From CAZABP01 sp964483245 (GTDB taxonomy: Bacteria > Planctomycetota > UBA1135 > UBA2386): a stretch of DNA of 14,754 nt. This document shows positions 1 to 6,792 of this stretch, in pieces. Both the position numbers and the translations under genes were made by a program. The stretch is taken from assembly GCA_964483245.1 (NCBI GenBank), contig CAZABP010000086.1:1-14754 (forward strand), given 5' to 3'. Positions within the stretch are counted from its first letter, which is position 1, and each line of letters opens with the position of its first letter. Under the pieces are notes generated by a model. It did no database searches, was not told the DNA's origin, and saw only the letters and a list, made by a program, of their open reading frames with translations.

Positions 1-770
1 CAGTCGGTGATCGCCTGGAAGATCGACTCCGGCCCGTAATCCTCGCCGGCGTGCACGGTCTTGCCGAGGAAGTGCTCGTGCGCCAGCTGGAACGCGGCGA
101 CGTGGTCCTTGGCCGGATAGCCGCGCTCCTGTCCGGCGAGATCGAAGCCGACGACCGGCGCGCCGCTGGCGCGCGCGTGCACGGCGGCGCGGGCCAGCTC
201 GAGCGATGCGATCCGATAGATCTCCTCGCGCGGGGCCGACGGCATCGCCTCGAAGAACGCGCGGTAGTGCGCCGAGAACTGCGGTTCGAAGTGCCGCAGG
301 GCACAGACGATGATCCCGGCCCGGAACGGCGGCAGATGGTCCTCACGCACGTCGGCGCGCTTGCCGATCTCCCGCTCCGCCTGCCGGATCCCGGCAGCGA
401 CGGCAGCGAGCACGGCGTCGACGCCGAACCCGGCGCGCACATGCAGCTGCGGTGCGAACCGGATCTCGCAGTAGTGCACGTTCTCGGCGAAGCAGTCGAT
501 GCACAGCTCGTAGGCCGCGCGCTGCAGCGCCTCGGTGTCCTGGAGGCACGCAACCGTGAACTCGAATCCGCGCAGGTACTCCGGCAGGTTGCGGTACGCG
601 CGCTTGAACACGGTCTCGAGCAGACCGGACGACGAGCGGCTGGGCAGCGCCACGCCGCGCTCGCGCGCCAGCTCGATCAGCGTGTCGAGCCGCAGGCTGC
701 CATCGAGGTGCAGGTGCAGATCGCTCTTGGGCAGGGCGAGCAGCAGCTCGCGCGGGAGTTGGTCGGCCAT
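1..770 (-). CDS. adenosine deaminase-family hydrolase (3' end off the window)
   Basis: Zinc-dependent deaminase of the adenosine/AMP deaminase family, which hydrolyses the 6-amino group of adenosine-type purines in the cytoplasm. 256 residues are visible from an ATG at 770-768; the family is usually about 330-350 residues, so roughly the last quarter is outside the window. Visible family hallmarks are the metal-binding HLHLDGS (residues 19-25), EIRFAPQLH (102-110), GFDLAGQE (208-215) and the catalytic HAGED (240-244, general-acid Glu243). The missing C-terminal part should hold the remaining His and Asp metal ligands. The start follows a poor ribosome site (GAGGA about 14 nt upstream). It is divergent from the pseudouridine synthase gene with only 32 nt between the starts. 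The substrate cannot be fixed from sequence: adenosine, adenine or aminodeoxyfutalosine (menaquinone pathway) are all possible within this family. The family call is firm; the substrate is open. Confidence 0.9.
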   Translation of the reverse strand, partial: MADQLPRELLLALPKSDLHLHLDGSLRLDTLIELARERGVALPSRSSSGLLETVFKRAYRNLPEYLRGFEFTVACLQDTEALQRAAYELCIDCFAENVHYCEIRFAPQLHVRAGFGVDAVLAAVAAGIRQAEREIGKRADVREDHLPPFRAGIIVCALRHFEPQFSAHYRAFFEAMPSAPREEIYRIASLELARAAVHARASGAPVVGFDLAGQERGYPAKDHVAAFQLAHEHFLGKTVHAGEDYGPESIFQAITD

Positions 771-783
771 CGTGTCGTGCCGC

Positions 784-789
784 TATCCT
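784..789 (+). promoter_or_regulatory. candidate -10 element for the pseudouridine synthase gene
   Basis: TATCCT lies 13 nt before the GTG start at 803, in the 32-nt gap shared with the divergent deaminase gene. A possible TTGGTC -35 sits at 759-764 with a long 19-nt spacer. If used, the transcript would have a 5' leader of only a few nucleotides. This is a weak call from pattern alone. Confidence 0.3.
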
Positions 790-802
790 CGCGCCGGTCC
801 GC

Positions 803-1786
803 GTGCAACCCAAGCATCCAGAGCAAGGAACGGAGGCCCCGCTCGAGCTGAGCTGCCGCGTGCCCGCAGATGCGGCCGGCAGCACGCTCGCGGGGTGGCT
901 CGCGCGGCGGTTCCGCTACCGCAGCGAGGCGGAGTGGAGCGCCTGCGGGAGCGCGGGCGACCTGCGGGTGGACGGCGCGGTCGCGGCTGCCGACCGGATC
1001 CTGCGCGGCGGCGAGCGGGTGACGACGCGGATGCGCTGGCGCGAGCCGGATGTCGACGACCGGATCGCGCTGCTGCACGTCGACGCCGAGATCGTCGTCG
1101 CGACGAAGCCCGCCTTGCTCCCGGTGCATGCCGACGGGCCGTTCGTCCGGCACACGTTCGTCGCCCTGCTGGCTGAGCGCGTGGGACCGCCACGCCCGCG
1201 GCTGGTGCACCGGCTCGACCGCGAGACCAGCGGGGTCATCCTCGCTGCCCGGACCCGCGCAGCTGCGCGCGCACTGGAGCAGGCGTTCGCCGCCGGGCAG
1301 GTCGGCAAGCGTTACCTCGCCGTCGTGCATGGCGTCGTCATGCAGCCGAGGCTCGTCGTCGATCTCCCGCTCGGGCCCGCACCCGGCAGCGCGATCGCGA
1401 TGCGCCAGGGCCCCTCTCCCGCGGGCAAGCCCGCGGTCACCGAGCTGGAGATCGTGGCCCGCGCGCCGGCCCACACGCTGCTCCGCGCGCAGCCGCGCAC
1501 CGGCCGCACGCACCAGATCCGCGCGCATCTCGAAGCGATCGGGCACCCGGTCGTCGGCGACAAGCTGTACGGACGCACGGACGACGAATGGCTCGCGTTC
1601 ATCGCACACGTGAAGGCCGGGGGCGACCAGGCGTTCGGCAACCGCTACGGCGTCGCGCACCACCTGTTGCACGCGGAGTCACTGCAGTTCCCACACCCGC
1701 GCACGGCGGAGCAGGTCGAGTTCACGGCCGAGCCGCCCGCCGAATTCCGGTCGCATTGGCGCGAGCTCGGCGGCGAACCGGCATGA
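803..1786 (+). CDS. RluA-family RNA pseudouridine synthase
   Basis: Isomerises specific uridines to pseudouridine in rRNA (or tRNA). The 327-residue product has the normal RluA length. An S4-like RNA-binding region spans about residues 18-78. The catalytic domain follows, with motif II HRLDRETSG at 136-144 (catalytic Asp139) and motif III RTGRTHQIRAHL at 232-243, then HPVVGDKLYG (248-257) and a typical C-terminal HAESLQFPHP segment. The start is the GTG at 803. It lacks a clear ribosome site, and GGAACGGAGG at 827-836 could instead serve a start a little downstream, so the first 20 or so residues are uncertain. Its TGA stop overlaps the ATG of the next gene (ATGA at 1783-1786), implying translational coupling to the kinase-methyltransferase fusion. 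Which RNA position it modifies (RluC, RluD or RluA type) cannot be told. Confidence 0.93.
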   Translation: MQPKHPEQGTEAPLELSCRVPADAAGSTLAGWLARRFRYRSEAEWSACGSAGDLRVDGAVAAADRILRGGERVTTRMRWREPDVDDRIALLHVDAEIVVATKPALLPVHADGPFVRHTFVALLAERVGPPRPRLVHRLDRETSGVILAARTRAAARALEQAFAAGQVGKRYLAVVHGVVMQPRLVVDLPLGPAPGSAIAMRQGPSPAGKPAVTELEIVARAPAHTLLRAQPRTGRTHQIRAHLEAIGHPVVGDKLYGRTDDEWLAFIAHVKAGGDQAFGNRYGVAHHLLHAESLQFPHPRTAEQVEFTAEPPAEFRSHWRELGGEPA

Positions 1787-3147
1787 ACCGGAGCTGGACG
1801 CTGCTGGAGGCGGATGCCGAGGAACGCGCGGCATTCACCGACCTCGCGACGACGTTGCGGCTGCCATGGACTCCGGCAGCGCCACCCAACCGCCTGCGGC
1901 ATGTCCGCCGCGTGCAGCTCGGTGAACGCATCTGCTTCGTCAAGGTGTTCGAGCACACGCAGTGGAAGAACCGCATGCGCGGCCTGTGGGCGGCGCCGCA
2001 CGTCGTCCACGACGCGCAGCGCGAGGCCGCCGTTGCGAGCGCGTTGCGCGCCGCCGGGTTCGCGGCCGCGCGGCCGATCGCAGTCGGGACCGACGGCCCG
2101 CGCTCGGTCTATGTCTGCGCCGAGTTGCCCGGCAGCTCGCTGCTGGCGCAGCTGCGCGCCGGGGCGGCCGATCGCCACCTGCTGCGCGCCGCAGCCGGCT
2201 GGGCCGGGTCGATCGCGCAGGCCGGGTTCCTGCTGCCGGACCTGAAGCTGGAGCACATCCACGTGCTGCCGGGTGCGCAGCTGCGCTTCGGCGTCCTCGA
2301 CCTGCACAACGGCCGGCTCGGCACGCGGGTGCGCCGGCGCGACGCCCTGCGCTGGCTGCGCCACCTGCGCCAGGAGCTCGTCGCCGTCCCGCTGGGACCG
2401 ACCACGGCGCTCGGCGTCGCCGCGCACCTGCTGACCAGCGCCGGGCTCGGCGCCGCGCGGCGGGAGCTGTTGCGCGCCGTGCCACCGCTCTCGACGCACT
2501 CCCGCTACGACGTGCCGGGACGCAGCGCCGGTTACCGCGAACGCAATCCGGCGCGCGCACGCCGCGAGCTGGCCCTGCTGCTGCGGGTCTGGCCCGGGCG
2601 CGCCGACGAGTCGGTCCTCGACGTCCCGTGCGGCAGCGGCCGCTTCGCGACTGCGCTGCCTGGGCGCTGGTGCGGTCTCGATCGCTCGCACGCGATGGCG
2701 CGCGCAGCGGCCGCGATCGCGGGAGCACGCGTCGCGGTCGCGAGCGCGGACCGCCTGCCTCTCGCCGACCGTTCCGTCGACGGCGTGTTGCAGTTCCGCT
2801 TCCTGCACCACCTGGCGCCGGACCAGGCTCGCGCGGCGCTCGCCGAGGCGACACGCGTCGCGCGCCGGTTCCTCGTGCTGTCGCACTTCCATCCGCTCGC
2901 CGTGCACGGCCTGCGCCGCCGGCTGCTCGGTCGCCTGCTGCGGCGCCCGCACACGCGCCACTCGGTCTGGCCGGCCGAGCTGCAGCGCTGGCTGGCCGCA
3001 CATGGTTTCGTCCCGCAGGCGGCCGCAGCCGAAGGTTGGCTGCGCGAGCTGCGCATCGCCGTGTTCGTGCGCGCGGAAACCGCGGGCGCCGCCCGCGATC
3101 AGGCCTTCTTGCGACCGGCAGCCTTCAGCAACGAGTCGAACGCGTAG
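1783..3147 (+). CDS. fusion: Kdo/WaaP-like kinase domain + class I SAM-dependent methyltransferase domain
   Basis: A 454-residue two-domain protein. Residues 1 to about 235 resemble the lipopolysaccharide (Kdo/WaaP/RIO-like) sugar kinase fold: FVKVF with the ATP-binding Lys54, QREAAVASAL with Glu81, a catalytic-loop-like LPDLKLEHI (151-159, Asp153) and a metal-binding LDLHNGRL (172-179, Asp173). Residues about 250-430 are a class I methyltransferase: glycine-rich motif I LDVPCGSGRF (279-288), ribose-binding LDRSHAM (299-305, Asp300), ADRLPLADRSVDGVLQFRFLHHL (motifs II-III region) and a C-terminal beta-strand RELRIAVFVR. The domains are joined without an obvious linker. It is coupled to the pseudouridine synthase by ATGA. 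A likely job is phosphorylation and methylation of an envelope glycan or lipid, but this is inference; the acceptor is unknown. The last 49 nt overlap the convergent DUF4388 gene, and the residues after about 430 look non-homologous to the family, as expected for a read-through tail. The open frame upstream of 1783 lies inside the preceding gene. Confidence 0.82.
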   Translation: MNRSWTLLEADAEERAAFTDLATTLRLPWTPAAPPNRLRHVRRVQLGERICFVKVFEHTQWKNRMRGLWAAPHVVHDAQREAAVASALRAAGFAAARPIAVGTDGPRSVYVCAELPGSSLLAQLRAGAADRHLLRAAAGWAGSIAQAGFLLPDLKLEHIHVLPGAQLRFGVLDLHNGRLGTRVRRRDALRWLRHLRQELVAVPLGPTTALGVAAHLLTSAGLGAARRELLRAVPPLSTHSRYDVPGRSAGYRERNPARARRELALLLRVWPGRADESVLDVPCGSGRFATALPGRWCGLDRSHAMARAAAAIAGARVAVASADRLPLADRSVDGVLQFRFLHHLAPDQARAALAEATRVARRFLVLSHFHPLAVHGLRRRLLGRLLRRPHTRHSVWPAELQRWLAAHGFVPQAAAAEGWLRELRIAVFVRAETAGAARDQAFLRPAAFSNESNA

Positions 3148-4403
3148 CCGAGCGTCCCTTCCTTCTCCTCGTTGCCGAACACCGAATCGAGCGCGTTCGA
3201 CAGCTGCGCCGAGTCGTCGTTGGCATCCAGCGCTTCGAACGCCAGCGCCATCGTCTCCTCGATCGACGACGACAGGTCCTTCAGCGCATCCAGGCCGCCG
3301 GGCGGCACGAGCACGCCGTCGCGCGCGAAGCGCGCGAGCATGTGATAGATGTCGTGCAGCGGCAGTCCCATCAGCGGCGCCAGCGTGCGCGGGCTCTGCT
3401 CGCCGTTCACCATCGACAGCATCTTGATCTCCAGCACGCCGAGATCGAGCGACGAGATCCGCGCGAAGATGTCCGGCTGTGGCTGGATGCCAGCGTCCGG
3501 GTCGGGGAACAGCCGCAGCATGCTGCGCCAGTCGTCGATCCGCTTGTGCGCTTCGAGCAGGACCGGCGTGACGCCCATCTTGAAGTTCCACGCCGTCGCG
3601 AACTCCGGCAGCTGGTCGAGGCGGCGGTAGAAGAACCGGCAGGTCCCGTTCTCGCGCAGGAACTCGTACAGCACTTCGGTGCCGAGCGTCTTCATGGTCT
3701 CGACGAGCTCGGCCTTCTTGAAGAACCCCTTCTCCAGCAGCGTCAGGCAGATCGGCGTCTTGCTCTGGGCGTGTTCGACCTCCGCTTCGCGCATCAGCTC
3801 CTCGGCGATCTCGCGATACGTGACGCGGTCCGGCGACGGCAGCACGCGGCGGATGAACCGGTGCGGGTCGAGAAATGCGATCAACCCGTTCAGGAAGTAG
3901 ACGTCGAGCCGGTTGTCGTCCTTCTCGAGGCTCAGGCAGCCGGTGTGCTTGCCGGAGCCGAGCATCTGCAGCACTTCCTCCTGGCTGATGAAGTCGGCCT
4001 TGCCGGCGAAGCTGTAATCCATCGGCGAGCCGGCTTCGAGGATCACGCGGTCGAGCGCGATCGAGAAGTCGTTCAGCGTCTTCGCGCCGACCAGGCTCCC
4101 CATCAGCCACTCCGCAGCCTTGATCTCGGCGCGCGCATCCTCGCTGGCCAGCAACGTCCGGATCGCGCGCCGCAGCCGCGTGAACATCAGCTCGCCGAGC
4201 AGATCACGCGTAGCGCTCTTCGTGCCTTCCATCGCCTGCTTGCGGCGGAACAGCTCGCGCGCGCGCGTCAGCAGGTGATCGAATTCGACCGCGGCGTCGC
4301 CGTCTTCGGCACCGGTGATCGTCTGCAACAGGGACAGGACGCGCGTGGTCAGATCCGCAGCCGGATCCGCGTTGGTGTCTGCGGCCTCCTTCCCCTTCGT
4401 CAT
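3099..4403 (-). CDS. DUF4388 (PatA N-terminal-like) domain protein
   Basis: A 434-residue soluble protein. The diagnostic stretch is residues 138-180, where FISQEEVLQMLGSGKHTGCL is followed by a short acidic loop and VYFLNGLIAFLDP. This is the signature of DUF4388, named after the cyanobacterial regulator PatA and common in Myxococcota, Deinococcota and planctomycetes, where it accompanies two-component and cyclic-nucleotide signalling. The region to about 260 fits the rest of that domain. Residues about 310-366 (ISSLDLGVLEIKMLSMVNGE, then a helical pair ending in FARDGVLVPPGG) resemble a winged-helix-like segment seen after such domains. The N-terminal 1-125 is helical and charged. No receiver, kinase or enzyme motif is visible, so it is probably an adaptor. 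ATG at 4403 was chosen over upstream in-frame starts because those would add a low-complexity basic stretch lying in the divergent promoter region. No good ribosome site precedes it. Its 3' end overlaps the fusion gene by 49 nt. Confidence 0.8.
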   Translation of the reverse strand: MTKGKEAADTNADPAADLTTRVLSLLQTITGAEDGDAAVEFDHLLTRARELFRRKQAMEGTKSATRDLLGELMFTRLRRAIRTLLASEDARAEIKAAEWLMGSLVGAKTLNDFSIALDRVILEAGSPMDYSFAGKADFISQEEVLQMLGSGKHTGCLSLEKDDNRLDVYFLNGLIAFLDPHRFIRRVLPSPDRVTYREIAEELMREAEVEHAQSKTPICLTLLEKGFFKKAELVETMKTLGTEVLYEFLRENGTCRFFYRRLDQLPEFATAWNFKMGVTPVLLEAHKRIDDWRSMLRLFPDPDAGIQPQPDIFARISSLDLGVLEIKMLSMVNGEQSPRTLAPLMGLPLHDIYHMLARFARDGVLVPPGGLDALKDLSSSIEETMALAFEALDANDDSAQLSNALDSVFGNEEKEGTLGYAFDSLLKAAGRKKA

Positions 4404-4543
4404 GACGGGCGTGTCCCGCTTTTCGACACGATGTGCACCGGATCTTGATGCAGTGTGGAGTGTTGCCATGCACCCGGCGGCATGGCCCGGACCGCGGCGC
4501 TGGCGCCATTGCCGCATGCCGCCTGCCAGCTATCGTCGGCACG
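4404..4543. promoter_or_regulatory. divergent promoter region with inverted repeat
   Basis: These 140 nt separate the divergently transcribed DUF4388 and cytochrome genes. They hold a 7-8-7 inverted repeat, GCCATGC (4465-4471) and GCATGGC (4480-4486), that is a plausible operator for one or both genes. No convincing promoter hexamers were found on the minus strand. Confidence 0.35.
4509..4536 (+). promoter_or_regulatory. candidate promoter of the cytochrome gene (leaderless arrangement)
   Basis: TTGCCG (4509-4514), a 16-nt spacer and TATCGT (4531-4536) are followed after 7 nt by the ATG at 4544. That spacing puts the expected transcription start at or next to the start codon, so the mRNA may be leaderless. 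No Shine-Dalgarno is present. The same TTGCCG-N16-TANNNT layout recurs on the minus strand at 11919-11946. Confidence 0.5.
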
Positions 4544-5542
4544 ATGATCGCGTTCCGCACCGGCGCTCTGGGCGCCCTGCTGTTGCTGCCCCTGGCGCTG
4601 GCGCCGATCGCCCCCGCACCGCAGGACCCGGCGCCGGCGCCGGCTGCTGCCCCAGCCCAGGACCCGGATCCGAAGTCCGCGCAGACCTGCGGCATGTGCC
4701 ACAAGCCGTTCTACGAGGAGTGGAAGGGGCGCGCCCACGCCAAGGCCTGGACCGACCCGATCTACCAGGAGGCGATCGCCGAGAAGAAGCGCCCCGAGAC
4801 CTGCTGGAACTGCCACATCCCTGGCTCGGTGCTCGCGAAGCTCGGCCGCAAGCCGGACACGCGCGACGACCTCAAGCACGAGGGGGTCAACTGCGTCGCA
4901 TGCCACAACCAGGGTGACACGGTGCACGGACCCTTCGGCACGACGACCGACGCGCACCCGGTCGCCAAGAGCCAGGCGTTCTCGGTGCCCGGGTCGAATG
5001 CGCTGTGCGCCTCCTGCCACTCGACGAAGATCGGGCCGGTCCTGCCGGTCGGACGGGACTTCGACGAGGCGAAGATGGCAGAGAAGGACAAGAGCTGCGT
5101 CGGCTGCCACATGCCGGAGGTCGAGCGCCACCTCGCGACGAGTCCGGTCACCGGCAAGCCGGTCGGCGAAATGCGCAAGACGCGGCGGCACGAAGTCCTC
5201 GGGCCCGGCGACGCCGAGTTCGCCGCGAAGGCGTTCGCGCTGGAAGTGCGCCGCACCGACAACGACGTCGAGCTGTTGGTCGGCAACGAAGCCGGCCACC
5301 GCGTCCCGGGTCTGACGTTGCGCAAGTTTCCGATCGCGGTCGTGCAACTCGGCGCCGGCGGCAAGGAGCTGGCGCGCGCCGCAGCCGAGATCTCGGCGGA
5401 GAACCCGTTGCTCGCGACCGAGCAGCGCTCGTTCCGCTTCCCTGCGGCGGATGGCGTCCAGGAGGTCCAGATCGTCGTCGACCATCAGTTCCAGGACGCC
5501 AAGGTCGCGACGCTGATCGACCAGAAGTTCCCTCTCCGATGA
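4544..5542 (+). CDS. exported pentahaem cytochrome c
   Basis: A 332-residue electron-transfer protein. The N-terminus is a signal peptide (hydrophobic GALGALLLLPLALAPIAPA, residues 7-25), followed by an Ala/Pro/Asp-rich linker to about 43, so the protein acts outside the cytoplasm. Five CXXCH c-haem motifs are visible: CGMCH (49-53), CWNCH (87-91), CVACH (117-121), CASCH (155-159) and CVGCH (185-189). Extra histidines such as His65, His112, His128 and His138 could be distal haem ligands. Residues about 215-332 carry no haem and look like a beta-sandwich domain with GHRVPGLTLRKFP, a motif type seen in multihaem cytochromes related to the c554 group. ATG 4544 is chosen because it begins the signal peptide directly and has a promoter-like element just upstream; the in-frame extension to 4433 would place a polar 37-residue tail before it. 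The redox partner is unknown and no oxidoreductase gene adjoins it. Its TGA overlaps an ATG that opens a 20-codon frame leading to the next gene. Confidence 0.88.
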   Translation: MIAFRTGALGALLLLPLALAPIAPAPQDPAPAPAAAPAQDPDPKSAQTCGMCHKPFYEEWKGRAHAKAWTDPIYQEAIAEKKRPETCWNCHIPGSVLAKLGRKPDTRDDLKHEGVNCVACHNQGDTVHGPFGTTTDAHPVAKSQAFSVPGSNALCASCHSTKIGPVLPVGRDFDEAKMAEKDKSCVGCHMPEVERHLATSPVTGKPVGEMRKTRRHEVLGPGDAEFAAKAFALEVRRTDNDVELLVGNEAGHRVPGLTLRKFPIAVVQLGAGGKELARAAAEISAENPLLATEQRSFRFPAADGVQEVQIVVDHQFQDAKVATLIDQKFPLR

Positions 5543-5601
5543 GCGCTGGCAACGGTACGGCCGGAGCAGACCGTCGCGCGTCCCCGGGAATCGGGGCGTG
5601 A
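5539..5601 (+). CDS. possible 20-residue bridging mini-ORF
   Basis: An ATG at 5539 overlaps the cytochrome stop (ATGA), and its own TGA at 5599-5601 overlaps the GTG start of the following kinase gene (GTGA). The 20-residue product (Gly/Ala/Arg-rich, beginning MSAGNGTAGAD) has no recognisable family. It may be a translational-coupling bridge that carries terminating ribosomes from one gene to the next, or it may be chance, since stop-less short frames are common at this GC content. Confidence 0.25.
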   Translation: MSAGNGTAGADRRASPGIGA

Positions 5602-6599
5602 GCGATCCGGAGACCGAGGGCCTCGAGCGCGACCTCGCGCCGTTCGAAGCGGCTGCGCGCGCCGTGCTCGCCGAGCTGTCGCTGACGGAGATTCCGCACC
5701 GCCGTGTGCGCCCGGTCTCGGGCAGCAGCACGTCGCTGCTGCTCGCCTGCCGCGGTCAGGGGACGCGGGAGTACCTGCTGAAGTACTTCATCCCGCCGGC
5801 CGAGGGCGTGTTCTATCCGGCCGGGATCCGCTTCGAGGACTACGCACGGCGCGAGGCGGCGTTCTACCGCTATCTCGACACGATGGATCCGGACCGCCGC
5901 GACGTGCCGGCGCCGCGCACGGTCATGATCGATACGGCCGACCCTCCGGGCTGGATCCTGCTGCAGAACGTCGAGATCGCGATCGGCCCGGCCGAGGAGG
6001 TACTCGGCATGGAGCTCGTGTTCGGCCTGTTGCGGCAACTGCAGCGCGCACCGGTGGACCGCCTGATCGGCCGGCGCGACTTCCCGCTGCAGCGATGGGA
6101 TGCACCGAGCTACCTCGAGCGCGTCCGGATCATGTACGACCCGGTGCTGTTCGTGATCGGCGAGCGACGCTGGCACCGCGTGGAGAACTTCCTGCGCGAA
6201 GCGCTGCGCTGGACGGAGATGCGGCCGCGCGTGCTCGTGCACGGCGACTTCACCGAGCAGAACATCCTCGTCGACTCGGAGGGGAAGCCACACCTGATCG
6301 ACTTCGAGCGGGTCGGCGTCGGCAGCGAGGATCACGACTTCGCCTGGTTCTGGATCCATTCGCGGCGCAGCCAGGACTGGAAGGCGCGGCTGCTGCACGG
6401 CTACCTCGGCGAGCGGATGGGCTCCGATCGGATCCGCAGCGAGTGGGGCATCCGCTCCGCGCTGGTCTACCTCGCCCTGCGGCGGCTGCGGTTCGGATAT
6501 CTGACGCACGGGATCGACGATCCGAACCTGACTCCGAACCTGGGTCTGCTCGACGCCGCGCTCGAGGGCGGCGATCTGCTGTTCCCGCCGCTGCGCTGA
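5598..6599 (+). CDS. APH-fold small-molecule phosphotransferase (aminoglycoside phosphotransferase family)
   Basis: A 333-residue cytoplasmic kinase of the APH/choline-kinase fold that transfers phosphate from ATP to a small hydroxylated substrate. ATP-lobe features are the SGSSTSLLL loop (41-49), YLLKYF with Lys62 and RREAAFYRYL with Glu86. The catalytic loop is VLVHGDFTEQNILVD (212-226), with catalytic Asp217 and metal ligand Asn222, and the metal-binding HLIDFERVGVG (232-242) has Asp235. All catalytic residues are intact, so it should be active. The GTG at 5598 overlaps the preceding 20-codon frame; no clear ribosome site is seen. It follows the cytochrome gene by 55 nt in the same direction and may share its transcript. 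Despite the family name, nothing points to antibiotic resistance: APH-fold kinases also act on homoserine, methylthioribose, choline, sugars and lipopolysaccharide precursors. The substrate is unknown. Confidence 0.85.
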   Translation: MSDPETEGLERDLAPFEAAARAVLAELSLTEIPHRRVRPVSGSSTSLLLACRGQGTREYLLKYFIPPAEGVFYPAGIRFEDYARREAAFYRYLDTMDPDRRDVPAPRTVMIDTADPPGWILLQNVEIAIGPAEEVLGMELVFGLLRQLQRAPVDRLIGRRDFPLQRWDAPSYLERVRIMYDPVLFVIGERRWHRVENFLREALRWTEMRPRVLVHGDFTEQNILVDSEGKPHLIDFERVGVGSEDHDFAWFWIHSRRSQDWKARLLHGYLGERMGSDRIRSEWGIRSALVYLALRRLRFGYLTHGIDDPNLTPNLGLLDAALEGGDLLFPPLR

Positions 6600-6661
6600 G
6601 GCTGTTCCGGCTCCCGCGGGCGCCTCATCTCCCGCGAGCTGCCAACACGCAACGGCGGAAA

Positions 6662-6683
6662 GGTGCCTACGCACGTAGGCACC
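6662..6683. promoter_or_regulatory. 22-bp inverted repeat between kinase and sigma factor genes
   Basis: GGTGCCTACG (6662-6671), CA, then CGTAGGCACC (6674-6683) forms a perfect 10-bp dyad. As RNA it gives a 9-bp stem with a GCAC loop, so it could be a terminator 63 nt after the kinase stop, though no T-tract follows. As DNA it has the size and symmetry of an operator about 110 nt before the sigma factor gene. The rest of this 193-nt gap shows no other structure I would call. Confidence 0.5.
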
Positions 6684-6792
6684 CGTGCGGCCGCAGGGCG
6701 CGCCATGCGCCGCAAGCGCCGACGACTGCGGTGCAACGCGTGCGTGGCGACGAATTTCGCGTGCGGCACGCGGCTTGGTGTGCAGGCGCTCC

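Noticed and set aside
1645..4110. Very long minus-strand open frame (about 820 codons) across the fusion gene and into the DUF4388 gene
   Set aside because: It lies antisense or out of frame to two genes with clear domains, its translation is Arg/Ala/Gly-rich low complexity without motifs, and long stop-free frames are expected at this GC content.
1962..4448. Long plus-strand open frame (about 830 codons)
   Set aside because: It is a shifted frame of the fusion gene continuing antisense through the DUF4388 gene; no domain is visible and composition is Arg-rich.
5598..6599. Antibiotic-resistance aminoglycoside kinase
   Set aside because: Only the general APH fold motifs are seen; there is no mobile context and no substrate-specific signature, so the resistance label is not supported.
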